A stretch of DNA of 17,810 nt from Rhodospirillaceae bacterium (GTDB taxonomy: Bacteria > Pseudomonadota > Alphaproteobacteria > UBA828): assembly GCA_028819955.1 (NCBI GenBank), contig JAPPKP010000098.1, positions 1-17,810 on the forward strand. Reading direction: 5' to 3'. A program made the translations under genes and the position numbers. The notes under the pieces are model-generated. The model did no database searches and was not told the DNA's origin. It saw only the letters and a list, made by a program, of their open reading frames with translations. Positions 1 through 7,384 of the stretch are shown here, piece after piece. Within the stretch, counting starts at the first letter, position 1, and each line of letters opens with the position of its first letter.

Positions 1-1871
1 CGGGCGCGGGTGAGCCCGACGTAAGCCAGGCGCCGCTCCTCTTCCAGGCCGGCGTGGCCGGCTTCGGCAAGGGCAAGCTGATGCGGGAACAACCCTTCCT
101 CCCACCCCGGTAGGAACACCGTGTCGAACTCCAGCCCTTTGGCGCCATGGAGCGTCATGATGTTGACCATCTCCTCGCTCGCCTCACCCTCGCGGTCCAT
201 GACCAGGCTCACATGGTCGAGGAAGGAAGCAAGGTCCTCGTATGTTGAGAGTTCGCCGACCAGCTCCCCCAGATTCTCGAGCCGGCCGGGGGCGGCGGGA
301 GACCGGTCCTTCTGCCACATCTCGGTGTAGCCAGACTCGTCGAGCATCCTGCCGACGACCTCCGCATGGGGCTCTTCGGCAAGCGCTGCACGCCAGCCGC
401 GAAGCTGGCTGATGAGCCCGGCCAGGACCAAGCGGGCGCGGGGCTTGAGCTCGTCGGTCTCAATCAGCCGCTCCGCCGCCCGATAGAGGGAGAGGCCGTC
501 CGCGCGCGCGAGCTCGTGGACCGGGCGCAGCGAGGCCTCGCCGAGGCCGCGCTTGGGCAGGTTCACGATCCGCTCGAAGGCGAGATCGTCGTCAGGGCGC
601 GCCACGACGCGGATATAGGCCACGGCGTCCCGAATCTCCTGACGTTCGTAGAAGCGGAGCCCCCCGATCACGCGGTAGGGCAGGCCGACGGTGGTGAAGC
701 GTTCCTCAAAGGCGCGGGTCTGGAAGCTGGCGCGAACCAGGACGGCGATCTCGTTCAGGCTCTCGCCAGCACGCTGCAGCGCCTCGATGGCGTCGCCCAC
801 TACCCTTGCCTCTTCCTGTCCGTCCCAGGTCTCGGTAATGCGGACCTTTTCTCCCAACTCGTCCTCGGTCCAGAGCGTCTTGCCGAGCCGGCCCGCGTTG
901 TGGGCGATCAGGCCCGAGGCGGCGGCGAGGATGTGTCCAGTGGAGCGGTAGTTGCGTTCCAGCCGAACTACCTGCGCGCCGGGAAAGTCCCGCTCGAAGC
1001 GAAGGATGTTGTCGACCTCGGCGCCACGCCAGCGATATATCGACTGATCGTCGTCGCCGACGCAGCAGATGTTGTGATGGGCCTGCGCCAGCAGCCGCAG
1101 CCACAGATACTGGGCGACGTTGGTGTCCTGATACTCGTCCACGAGCAAGTAGCGGAAGCGCTGCTGGTAGACGGCCAGAACGTCCTGATGGCCCGTGAAG
1201 ACGGTCAGGTTGTACAGCAGCAGGTCGCCAAAATCAGCGGCGTTCACGGCACGAAGCCGCTCCTGATAGGCGGCGTAGAGCGCCGGCGCGCGGCCGTTGG
1301 CGTAGTCGGCGCCCTCGGCGCCCGCCACCTTGTCGACCGTGAGGCCGCGGTCCTTCCAGCGCTGGATGATGATCGAGAGGGTCCGTGCCGGCCAGCGCTT
1401 CTCGTCGATATTCTCGGCCCGGATGAGTTGCTTGAGCAGGCGCTCCTGATCGTCCATGTCCAGGATTGTGTAATCCGGCTTGAGCCCGGCGAGCTCGGCA
1501 TGGCGGCGCAGGATGCGCGCGGCGATCGTATGGAATGTGCCAAACCAGAGACCGGCGGAGGAGCGACCGAGCAGCCGCTCCACCCGACCGATCATTTGGT
1601 GGGCCGCCTTGTTTGTGAAGGTGACCGCGAGCACCTGTCCCGGCCGGGCACGGCCGGCGGCGAGGACGTGGGCGAGCCGCGTGGTGAGCACGCGGGTCTT
1701 GCCGGTGCCGGCGCCGGCCAGCACCAGCAGCGGGCCGTCGAGCGTCTCTGCCGCCTGGCGCTGCTCCGGGTTCAGGTCGTCGAGATAGGTCGACGCAGGC
1801 GCCGGTGGACGAGCCGGCGGCGTGTCGGGCGCGGCGGGCAGGCCGGGCTCAGGATCGAACGGTTCGCTCAT
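1..1871 (-). CDS. uvrD: UvrD/PcrA-type ATP-dependent DNA helicase (3' part cut by window start)
   Basis: Superfamily 1A 3'-5' DNA helicase, the type that unwinds DNA in nucleotide excision and mismatch repair or clears replication obstacles. About 623 codons are visible and the C-terminus lies outside the window. In order the translation shows Walker A GAGTGKT (around residues 53-59), motif Ia/Ib (VTFTNKAAHQM), motif II VDEYQDTN, motif III GDDDQSIYRWRGA, motif IV ERNYRST, motif V TLHGAKGLEF, and motif VI YVGLTRAR at the window edge. All catalytic motifs are intact. The ATG at 1871 precedes a proline-rich N-terminal stretch of about 30 residues before the helicase core; no good Shine-Dalgarno is visible. 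It lies 70 bp downstream of the oxygenase gene on the same strand, with a stem-loop and a -10-like box between, so it may have its own promoter. UvrD and PcrA cannot be told apart without the C-terminus. Confidence 0.95.
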   Translation of the reverse strand, partial: MSEPFDPEPGLPAAPDTPPARPPAPASTYLDDLNPEQRQAAETLDGPLLVLAGAGTGKTRVLTTRLAHVLAAGRARPGQVLAVTFTNKAAHQMIGRVERLLGRSSAGLWFGTFHTIAARILRRHAELAGLKPDYTILDMDDQERLLKQLIRAENIDEKRWPARTLSIIIQRWKDRGLTVDKVAGAEGADYANGRAPALYAAYQERLRAVNAADFGDLLLYNLTVFTGHQDVLAVYQQRFRYLLVDEYQDTNVAQYLWLRLLAQAHHNICCVGDDDQSIYRWRGAEVDNILRFERDFPGAQVVRLERNYRSTGHILAAASGLIAHNAGRLGKTLWTEDELGEKVRITETWDGQEEARVVGDAIEALQRAGESLNEIAVLVRASFQTRAFEERFTTVGLPYRVIGGLRFYERQEIRDAVAYIRVVARPDDDLAFERIVNLPKRGLGEASLRPVHELARADGLSLYRAAERLIETDELKPRARLVLAGLISQLRGWRAALAEEPHAEVVGRMLDESGYTEMWQKDRSPAAPGRLENLGELVGELSTYEDLASFLDHVSLVMDREGEASEEMVNIMTLHGAKGLEFDTVFLPGWEEGLFPHQLALAEAGHAGLEEERRLAYVGLTRA

Positions 1872-1897
1872 GGACCACGGTGCGGGACGAGTCGTCC

Positions 1898-1903
1898 ACT
1901 ATA
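1898..1903 (-). promoter_or_regulatory. -10-like box upstream of the helicase gene
   Basis: On the minus strand the sequence reads TATAGT, five of six matches to the sigma-70 -10 consensus, 26 bp upstream of the helicase ATG. No convincing -35 hexamer is found at 16-18 bp, so this is a weak call. Its position just after the stem-loop at 1926-1951 would suit independent expression of the helicase. Confidence 0.25.
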
Positions 1904-1925
1904 ACACGGGGCCGCCTGCCACTCT

Positions 1926-1951
1926 GGCCGGTTGAGGGTGCTCAACCGGCC
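1926..1951 (-). terminator. Perfect 10-bp stem-loop spanning the stop codon of the oxygenase gene
   Basis: GGCCGGTTGA at 1926-1935 and TCAACCGGCC at 1942-1951 are perfect inverted arms around a 6-nt loop. On the minus strand the stem contains the last codons and the TGA stop of the oxygenase gene. No U-tract follows, so it is not a classical intrinsic terminator. It could be an attenuating hairpin, an mRNA 3'-end stabiliser or a Rho-assisted terminator. Confidence 0.35.
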
Positions 1952-2580
1952 TCAGGTTTCGTCGTCTTGTCGCTGCGCATGCCGAGGCTGTAACGCTCGA
2001 CCGTGATCCCGTCGAGGAAGTGGAACGGCCGGTCCTTGGCCCCGCAGAAGCCGGGCGCGCGCATCAGGATCGCATCGCCGGGCCCGGCGTCGAGCACGCA
2101 GGCGCCCGCGCCGCTGCGGTCGGCGCAGAGGCCGAAGCGCCCGTCCCCGCTCATCTGAACGATCACCACCAGGCCGACATAGCGCACGTGGTCGCGATGC
2201 GGCGTGATGCCACGTGCGCCGGGCGGGTAGCGTTGCAGCACCAGATCGTTCAACGGCAGCGCCTCCAGCGGCGGCTCGGCCATGCTTCCGAGGGCGGCGG
2301 CGATGAGCCGCTCGACCGTCCGGGTCAGCTGCCAGAGCCGGTGCGTCTGCGGGATCGAGAGGCAGATGTCGAAGTCCTGATAGACCGCGCGTTCGCCCTC
2401 GCCGATGACAGGCTTGGCCGAGCGGAAGCCGAGGTCCGCGCTTGCGCCAATGAACTCATGGCACTCCGACGAAGCCAGCAGCGGCACCACGGCGGCGTCC
2501 TCGTGCGCGACGCGCTCCAGGGCGGAAGCCATCGCTTCGGGTCTCGCGCGCAGACCGTGACTATCCTCCGAGACGCGCAC
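1942..2580 (-). CDS. 2-oxoglutarate/Fe(II)-dependent oxygenase, AlkB-like layout
   Basis: A 212-residue protein with the double-stranded beta-helix signature of Fe(II)/2OG oxygenases. An N..L.RYPPG stretch (111-121) leads into HRD (His128, Asp130), the first two iron ligands. A distal RPFHFLDGITVERYSLGMR stretch supplies His187 and Arg196/Arg202, the expected third ligand and 2-oxoglutarate-binding arginine. The RY..G..I..H.D and H..........R(Y)SL.R spacing is reminiscent of AlkB-family nucleic-acid or protein demethylases, but overall similarity is too low to name a substrate. The GTG start at 2580 is preferred because AGGGG lies 6 nt upstream; an ATG at 2532 is an alternative that would remove 16 residues. 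The gene begins 9 bp after the pentapeptide-repeat gene and is probably cotranscribed with it. Repair of alkylated bases would suit the helicase neighbour, but that is speculation. Confidence 0.75.
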   Translation of the reverse strand: MRVSEDSHGLRARPEAMASALERVAHEDAAVVPLLASSECHEFIGASADLGFRSAKPVIGEGERAVYQDFDICLSIPQTHRLWQLTRTVERLIAAALGSMAEPPLEALPLNDLVLQRYPPGARGITPHRDHVRYVGLVVIVQMSGDGRFGLCADRSGAGACVLDAGPGDAILMRAPGFCGAKDRPFHFLDGITVERYSLGMRSDKTTKPEAG

Positions 2581-2589
2581 AGCGAGCCC

Positions 2590-3321
2590 CTATTCTTCCT
2601 CGCTGTCCGCGGGCGGCGCCCAGTGGCGCAGGCTCGCCGATTCGATGGTGCCGTCGGGCATCACGGTGCCGTCGAGATTGGCCTGGCCGAAGAAGGCGTC
2701 CGCCACCTCGGCTCCGCGAAAGTCGGCGCGGATCAGATCGGCCTCGCGAAAATTCGCCTCGCGCAGATTGGCCCCGCCCAGGTCGGCCGTGGCGAGCCGC
2801 GCGCGCTTGAAGCTCGCGCCAGAAAAATTCGCTTCGCGCAGGTTCGCGCCGATCAACACCGCCTCCTCCAGCTTGGCGAGGCGCCCGTCGGCACGGCCGA
2901 GGTTGGCGTCCTCCAGGTCGGCCAGGCGAAGGTCGGCGCAGTAGAGCTCAGCGCCACTGAAGTCGGCGCCCTGGCACTTGGCGCCGGCGAGCTCGGCCTG
3001 CGCCAGATTGCACTCGGCGAGAACGGCGCGGCCGAGTTCCGTGACCTTGAGATCGGCGCTCCAGAGATCGGCGCCGGCGAGCCGCGCCCCTTGCAGAATC
3101 GCACCCTTGAAGGTCGCGAGGCGCAGGTTCGCCCCGGTGAGGTCGGCGTCGGTCAGGTCCGCCCCCCACAGGTCGACCTCCCGCAGGATGCTGCCGGCAA
3201 AGCTCGCCCCGCGCAGGTCGGCTTGGCGGAAGTGAAAACCCTGCAGGTCGAAGCGCGTGAGGTCGGCTCCGGCGAGCTTGCCGGCGCGAATCTGGTCCCC
3301 GTTCGGCCGCCAGCCCGTCAT
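2590..3321 (-). CDS. Pentapeptide-repeat protein, about 40 uninterrupted repeats
   Basis: A 243-residue protein made almost entirely of A(D/N)LXX pentapeptides. From residue 21 to 216 a Leu or Phe falls at every fifth position with no break in register; the exceptions are Cys116, Gly146 and Val206. That is about 40 pentads, predicting roughly ten coils of a right-handed quadrilateral beta-helix. A DGTVMPDGTI segment (217-226) resembles the C-terminal cap seen in many such proteins, followed by an acidic EEE tail. No signal peptide or membrane segment is visible, so it is probably cytoplasmic. Some relatives (MfpA, Qnr) mimic DNA and bind gyrase, but most have no known role and this one lacks the loops of Qnr. 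The ATG overlaps the preceding stop as ATGA, implying translational coupling to the SAM hydroxide adenosyltransferase gene. Confidence 0.9.
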   Translation of the reverse strand: MTGWRPNGDQIRAGKLAGADLTRFDLQGFHFRQADLRGASFAGSILREVDLWGADLTDADLTGANLRLATFKGAILQGARLAGADLWSADLKVTELGRAVLAECNLAQAELAGAKCQGADFSGAELYCADLRLADLEDANLGRADGRLAKLEEAVLIGANLREANFSGASFKRARLATADLGGANLREANFREADLIRADFRGAEVADAFFGQANLDGTVMPDGTIESASLRHWAPPADSEEE

Positions 3322-4061
3322 CCGGCGCCACCTGCGGTCTCGATACGGACGGGCGTTCCAACTTGAAGCCCCAGAAGCCGGTCCGCCCGGCCTCGGTTGA
3401 CCGCGATCTCGGCCAAGCCATTTGCGTTTTCGTACCAGAAGGCGGCGCCCGGCGCGGCGTCGGAGAAGGTGCGTAGCCGTGCAAACCGTCGGGCGCCTGC
3501 GGCGAGCGTCGCGTCCTGCGGCAGACGGTTCGCGCGCAGCCCTGTCATCGCGTTGCCGTAGGGGTCGATGTAGACGATCGCGGTACGGTCGGCAGGCCAG
3601 TCCGCGCCGACAGCAGCGGCACCGTCGAGCGGCGCACCGGGCACATCCTCACCGCGGGCGATCCGCGCCGCCACCGGCGCGAACAGGTCGCGGCCGTGGA
3701 AGGAGGCGGAGAGAGAGGACGGCTGCCAGTCGATGGTGAACCAGCGCGCATCGTCGGCGCAGCGGGCAACAATGGCGAGCAGGCCGTTGTCGGGCCCCAC
3801 GTACCGGCGCCCATCGGCGCTGAGCGCGACCGGCCTCCGGTCGCTGCCGACACCCGGATCGACCACGCAGACGAAGACTGCGCCCGGCGGATACGCAGGC
3901 GCGAAGGCCGCGAGCAGATAGGCCGCAGGCTCCGGGTCGCAGGCCGGCAGGTCGTCCGCGAGGTCGATTACGGGAATTTCCGGCGCCTCACGCGCGAGCA
4001 CCGCCTTCATCTGGCCCGTATAGGGCCCGCCCGGCCCGAAATCGGTGAAGAGGACGATCAC
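3318..4061 (-). CDS. SAM hydroxide adenosyltransferase (DUF62 / SAM hydrolase)
   Basis: A 247-residue protein of the fluorinase/chlorinase-related DUF62 family, whose housekeeping members hydrolyse S-adenosylmethionine to adenosine and methionine. Family motifs are present in order: TDFG..GPYTGQMK (6-19), VVDPGVGSDRRPVAL (67-80), VGPDNGLL (88-95), SASFHGRDLFAPVAA (118-132) and IDPYGNAMTG (165-174). The catalytic Asp-Arg-His triad is represented by Asp68, Arg75 and His122. Nothing suggests the halogenase branch. The GTG start overlaps the stop of the upstream dehydrogenase as GTGA. The physiological role of this family in bacteria is poorly known. The setting, between a dehydrogenase and a pentapeptide-repeat protein, does not identify a pathway. 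Confidence 0.92.
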   Translation of the reverse strand: MIVLFTDFGPGGPYTGQMKAVLAREAPEIPVIDLADDLPACDPEPAAYLLAAFAPAYPPGAVFVCVVDPGVGSDRRPVALSADGRRYVGPDNGLLAIVARCADDARWFTIDWQPSSLSASFHGRDLFAPVAARIARGEDVPGAPLDGAAAVGADWPADRTAIVYIDPYGNAMTGLRANRLPQDATLAAGARRFARLRTFSDAAPGAAFWYENANGLAEIAVNRGRADRLLGLQVGTPVRIETAGGAG

Positions 4062-4873
4062 GCGCCGCCTGCGCCGGCTGGCGGGTCGTCGAGATTATCC
4101 ATGCCCATGTAAGTGTCGAAGGCGCCGTCGACGCCGAGAAGCTGGCCCGAGATGTGGCGGCCTGAGTCGGAACAGAGATAGAGCGCGAGGTCAGCAATCT
4201 CCTGCTCGGCGATGCCGGTGCGCATGGCGATGTTGCCGAGGATCGCGGCCTCCATCTCGTCCACCGTGCGGCCGGCGGCCTTGGCCTTGGCGCGGATCAC
4301 GCGTCTGCCCCTCTCGTTGAGGATGTAGCCCGGCAGGATGGCGTTGACGCGGATGTTGGCGGGGCCGAGCTCGATTGCCAGCGTCTTGGTCAGGCCGGTG
4401 ATCGCGAACTTGGAGGTGGCGTAGGGGAGCCTGAGCGGGAAGCCGAGGCGGCCGGCGGTGGACGAGATATTCACGATGGCGCCGCGGCCGGCCTCCCGCA
4501 TCAGCGGCACGGCGCGGCGGGCACAATAGAACTGGCCGGAGATGTTGACCGCGATCGTGCGGTCCCAATCGGCGGGCTCGATCTGCTCCACCCGCGCGGT
4601 CGGTCCGGCGATCCCTGCGTTGTTGACCAGGACGTCCACGCCGCCCATGGCGTCCGCCGCGGCCTCGAACAGTCGGTCAACCTGGGCCGGGTCGCCGACA
4701 TCGGCCACGACCGCGCCGATCCTGCCACCCTGGACGTCCTCGACCAGACCCGCGTCGATGTCGCAGATGAAGACGGCGGCGCCGTTGGCCGCCAGGGTCT
4801 CCGCGATGACGCGCCCGATGCCTGAGCCGCCGGCCGTCACCACCGCACACCGGCCTTCACACGATATCTCCAT
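4058..4873 (-). CDS. Short-chain dehydrogenase/reductase (SDR), NAD(P)-dependent
   Basis: A classical SDR of 271 residues. It has the Rossmann nucleotide motif TAGGSGIG (13-20), NNAG (84-87), and the catalytic Asn110, Ser138 (NISSTAG), Tyr151 and Lys155 (YATSK), with the family IRVNAILPGY stretch at 174-183. Asp38/Asp40 at the end of beta-2 (ICDID) favours NAD over NADP. The substrate cannot be read from the sequence. The C-terminal tail after DGAFDTYMG is longer than usual and rich in Gly, Ala and Pro. ATG at 4873 follows an AGGGGCGG-like ribosome site. It is the first gene of the minus-strand run and overlaps the next gene by 4 bp. It is divergent from the DauA-like gene across a 124-bp spacer, so a shared regulator is possible. 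Confidence 0.92.
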   Translation of the reverse strand: MEISCEGRCAVVTAGGSGIGRVIAETLAANGAAVFICDIDAGLVEDVQGGRIGAVVADVGDPAQVDRLFEAAADAMGGVDVLVNNAGIAGPTARVEQIEPADWDRTIAVNISGQFYCARRAVPLMREAGRGAIVNISSTAGRLGFPLRLPYATSKFAITGLTKTLAIELGPANIRVNAILPGYILNERGRRVIRAKAKAAGRTVDEMEAAILGNIAMRTGIAEQEIADLALYLCSDSGRHISGQLLGVDGAFDTYMGMDNLDDPPAGAGGA

Positions 4874-4907
4874 GATCCGCCCCTGCTACTGAAGACGGCG
4901 CAAGATT

Positions 4908-4925
4908 AGCCGGCCACAACCGGCT
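4908..4925. promoter_or_regulatory. Inverted repeat in the SDR/dauA divergent spacer
   Basis: AGCCGG at 4908-4913 and CCGGCT at 4920-4925 form perfect 6-bp arms around a 6-bp centre (CCACAA). It sits in the 124-bp spacer between two divergent genes, where an operator would be expected. Arms this short and GC-rich can arise by chance in this genome. Confidence 0.3.
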
Positions 4926-4997
4926 TGCCGAGAGCGGTGAAGCCGTACCCGCAAATGCGGCGATGGACCATTTCGGTCGCACGACACGCTGCATAGA

Positions 4998-6131
4998 ATG
5001 CGCGCCATGGAACGATGTGACTTTCTGGTAATCGGCGCCGGCATGGCAGGGGCCGCGGCGGCTTACTGGCTCGCAGACCGTGGCCGTGTGGTCGTTCTCG
5101 AGCAGGAGGACGCGGCCGGCTACCACTCCACCGGGCGTTCCGCCGCCATGTACATGGAAACATATGGCGGGCCGCTCACGCGCGCGCTGGCCACCGCAGG
5201 CCGCGCCTTCCTCGCTGACCCGCCGTCTGGCTTCGCCAATTCGCCCCTGCTCAGGCCGCATCAGGTGCTCTATATCGGCCGCACCGATCAGCTCGGCGTG
5301 CTCGACCGGTTCTACGAGGAGTGTCGGCCGCTCGTGCCGACCCTGGTGCGCCTCGATGCCGCCGAGACCCTCAGTCAGCCCGTTCCACTGCGAGAGGACT
5401 ATGTCGCCGGCGCGGTCCTGGAACCGGTGTCGGAGGAGATCGACGTGGCCGCCCTGCACCAGGCCTACCTGCGTGGCTCGCGCGCCCGCGGCAGCACGCT
5501 GATGACGGAGTCGGAAGTGACCGCCCTCGCCCGCAACGGCGACCTGTGGCATGCGGAGACACCGGCAGGCACCTTCGCCGCGCCCGTCGTGGTCAATGCT
5601 GCCGGTGCCTGGTGCGATGCCGTGGCCGCTCTCGCCGGTGTCGCGCCGATCGGCCTTCAGCCGAAACGCCGGACGGCGTTCATCTTCGACGGACCCGCGG
5701 ACGATAACGTTGGCGACTGGCCCATGGTTCACGACATCGAAGATGCCTTCTACCTCAAGCCAGATGCCGGTCGGGTTCTGGGCTCGCCCGCCGACGAGAC
5801 ACCCTCGGACCCTTGCGACGCTTATCCCGAGGAGCTCGACATCGCCATCGGCGCCGATCGCATCATGCAGGCGACGACGCTGGAGATCCGCCACATCCGC
5901 AACAAGTGGGCGGGCCTCAGGAGCTTCGTCGCGGATCGCATGCCGGTGGCGGGTTTCGACGTTGCCGCCGAGGGTTTCTTCTGGCTGGCTGGCCAGGGTG
6001 GCGCCGGCATCATGACCGCGCCGGCGCTCGGCGCCATAACGGCGGCACTTGCCGCCGGCGATCCAATGCCGGAGGAGGCCGCGACGCGCGGCGTCACCAC
6101 CGCGCAGCTCAGCCCCGGGCGCTTATTCTGA
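4998..6131 (+). CDS. FAD-dependent D-amino-acid dehydrogenase, DauA-like
   Basis: A DAO-family flavoprotein of 377 residues that probably oxidises D-amino acids to imino acids, passing electrons to the respiratory chain. The N-terminal GAGMAG motif (13-18) binds FAD. Many segments match my recollection of Pseudomonas aeruginosa D-arginine dehydrogenase: GYHSTGRSAA (41-50), NAAGAWCDA (200-208), LQPKRRTAFIF (220-230), FYLKPDAG (251-258), WAGLRSFVAD (304-313). The carboxylate-binding Arg225 and Arg308 and the tyrosines Tyr56 and Tyr252 align with conserved active-site residues. The equivalents of His48 and Glu87 are Met51 and Val90, so D-arginine may not be the preferred substrate. The start could be ATG 4998 or ATG 5007; neither has a clear ribosome site. 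TAGAAT at 4995-5000 could be a -10 box giving a leaderless message starting at 5007. The 3' end overlaps hisI by 9 bp. Confidence 0.9.
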   Translation: MRAMERCDFLVIGAGMAGAAAAYWLADRGRVVVLEQEDAAGYHSTGRSAAMYMETYGGPLTRALATAGRAFLADPPSGFANSPLLRPHQVLYIGRTDQLGVLDRFYEECRPLVPTLVRLDAAETLSQPVPLREDYVAGAVLEPVSEEIDVAALHQAYLRGSRARGSTLMTESEVTALARNGDLWHAETPAGTFAAPVVVNAAGAWCDAVAALAGVAPIGLQPKRRTAFIFDGPADDNVGDWPMVHDIEDAFYLKPDAGRVLGSPADETPSDPCDAYPEELDIAIGADRIMQATTLEIRHIRNKWAGLRSFVADRMPVAGFDVAAEGFFWLAGQGGAGIMTAPALGAITAALAAGDPMPEEAATRGVTTAQLSPGRLF

Positions 6132-6512
6132 CGAGGAAACGGGCTCGGCGATCACGCGGATCTCGTCGCCCTGCACGGCGTTGAAAAAGCAGGCCCGGCG
6201 GTTGGTGTGGCAAGCGGGGCCGGTCTGATCGACCAACAGAAGCAGGGCGTCGTTGTCGCAGTCGAAACGCAGCTCGACCAGGCGCTGCGTGTGCCCTGAG
6301 CTCTCGCCTTTGCGCCATAGCCGTTGGCGTGAGCGCGACCAGTAGCAGACTCGCCCTGTCTCCAGCGTCTCACGCACCGCCTCGGCGTTCATCCAGGCGA
6401 GCATCAGCACCGCGCGGGTCTCGTGCGACTGCGCGATCGCGGGGATGAGGCCCGCATCGTCGAAGCGCAGCCGCTCGATCACTTGTCGGGCCAAGTCGGC
6501 GCTCGCCGTCAT
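6123..6512 (-). CDS. hisI: Phosphoribosyl-AMP cyclohydrolase
   Basis: HisI opens the purine ring of phosphoribosyl-AMP, the third step of histidine synthesis. The 129-residue length is typical of the monofunctional enzyme without a HisE domain. The sequence carries GLIPAIAQ (21-28), LMLAWMN (36-42), YWSRSR..LWRKGESSGH (57-74), and the metal site FDCDNDA (83-89) with QTGPACHT (96-103) and ACF (107-109). The zinc ligands Cys85, Cys101 and Cys108 and the Mg-binding Asp84, Asp86 and Asp88 are all retained. ATG 6512 has GGGGA 7-8 nt upstream. It is 29 bp downstream of znuB on the same strand, so it appears to be the last gene of the zinc operon. A link between zinc supply and a zinc enzyme is suggested. 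Whether another hisI lies elsewhere in the genome cannot be seen. Confidence 0.96.
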   Translation of the reverse strand: MTASADLARQVIERLRFDDAGLIPAIAQSHETRAVLMLAWMNAEAVRETLETGRVCYWSRSRQRLWRKGESSGHTQRLVELRFDCDNDALLLLVDQTGPACHTNRRACFFNAVQGDEIRVIAEPVSSSE

Positions 6513-6541
6513 CTGCGTTCCCCGCGAGTGAGAGCGCGAAG

Positions 6542-7375
6542 CTAGTGCTCTGCCCGCGCTGAATCAATGGCCCGTCCGATGAAGACCGAGACCAGCGCGG
6601 CGCCGCCATGGCAAAGCGTGAAGAGCGCGAGCGCGGCGACCACGATCGACGGGCCTGAGGGCGTATCCCAGGCGAGGGAGCCGTGCAGCCCGCCGGCGAC
6701 TGCCACCGCCCCAATCGCGCTTGCGAGCAGCGCCATCTGCTCGGGCGAGCGCGCGAGCCGTCGCGCCGTCGCCGCCGGGATGATCAGGAGCGACACGATC
6801 AATATGAGTCCGATGATCTTCATGGCGATGGCGACAGCGAGCGCGATCAAGAGGGTGAAGGCGATGCGGACGAGGCCGGCCCGCACACCCTCGGCGCGCG
6901 CCAGCTCCTCGTGGACGGTGACCGCCAGCAGCGGCCGCCAGATCAGCGCCGTCGCGACCAGGACCACGCCGCCGCCGCCATAGATCAATATCAGGTCACG
7001 CCCCGTTACCGCCAAGATGTCGCCGAACAGGTAGGACATCAGGTCTACGCGCACGCTCTGCAGGAAGCTGATCCCGACGAGGCCGAGGGCCAGCGTGCCG
7101 TGCGCGAGGATGCCGAGGAGCGTGTCGGTGGCCAAACGCCGTTGCTGTTGGAGCAGAAGAAGCAGCAGGGCGAGCGTGACACACATGAGGACGATGCCGG
7201 CGTTGAGCTCGATGCCAAGGGCGACACCGAGCAGGACGCCGAGCAGCGCGCTGTGCGCGATCGAATCGCCGAAGTAAGCCATGCGCCGCCACACCATGAA
7301 GCAGCCGAGCGGCCCGGTGGCGAGCGCCACTCCGATGCCGCCCGCAAGCGCGCGCGCGAAGAAGTCGTCGAACAT
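6542..7375 (-). CDS. znuB: Zinc ABC transporter permease ZnuB
   Basis: Inner-membrane permease of the ABC-3 (metal) family that carries zinc across the membrane with ZnuA and ZnuC. The 277 residues form about eight hydrophobic segments. Characteristic stretches are the N-terminal GPLGCFMVWRRMAYFGDSIAHSA (21-43), SYLFGDILAV (114-123), and the MKIIGLILIVSLLIIPAATA region (185-204), which holds the cytoplasmic coupling loop typical of ZnuB/MntB permeases. ATG 7375 lies 9 bp after the znuC stop with no separate ribosome site, so translation is probably coupled. The zinc-specific name rests on the zur and znuC neighbours; manganese or iron permeases look similar. No periplasmic ZnuA gene is in the window. 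Confidence 0.95.
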   Translation of the reverse strand: MFDDFFARALAGGIGVALATGPLGCFMVWRRMAYFGDSIAHSALLGVLLGVALGIELNAGIVLMCVTLALLLLLLQQQRRLATDTLLGILAHGTLALGLVGISFLQSVRVDLMSYLFGDILAVTGRDLILIYGGGGVVLVATALIWRPLLAVTVHEELARAEGVRAGLVRIAFTLLIALAVAIAMKIIGLILIVSLLIIPAATARRLARSPEQMALLASAIGAVAVAGGLHGSLAWDTPSGPSIVVAALALFTLCHGGAALVSVFIGRAIDSARAEH

Positions 7376-7384
7376 TGGGTGAGG

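Noticed and set aside
366..1904. 512-residue open frame on the plus strand
   Set aside because: It lies antisense to a helicase gene with every SF1 motif intact; long antisense frames are common in GC-rich DNA and its product resembles no protein family.
2600..3270. Short-period DNA repetition suggestive of a repeat array
   Set aside because: The 15-bp period follows from pentapeptide coding; there are no identical repeats with unique spacers, so it is not CRISPR or a satellite.
2020..3366. 448-residue open frame on the plus strand with repeats
   Set aside because: It is antisense to the oxygenase and pentapeptide-repeat genes; its periodicity merely mirrors the pentapeptide repeats.
4857..5894. 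345-residue minus-strand open frame
   Set aside because: It is antisense to the DauA-like flavoprotein, which carries clear family motifs.
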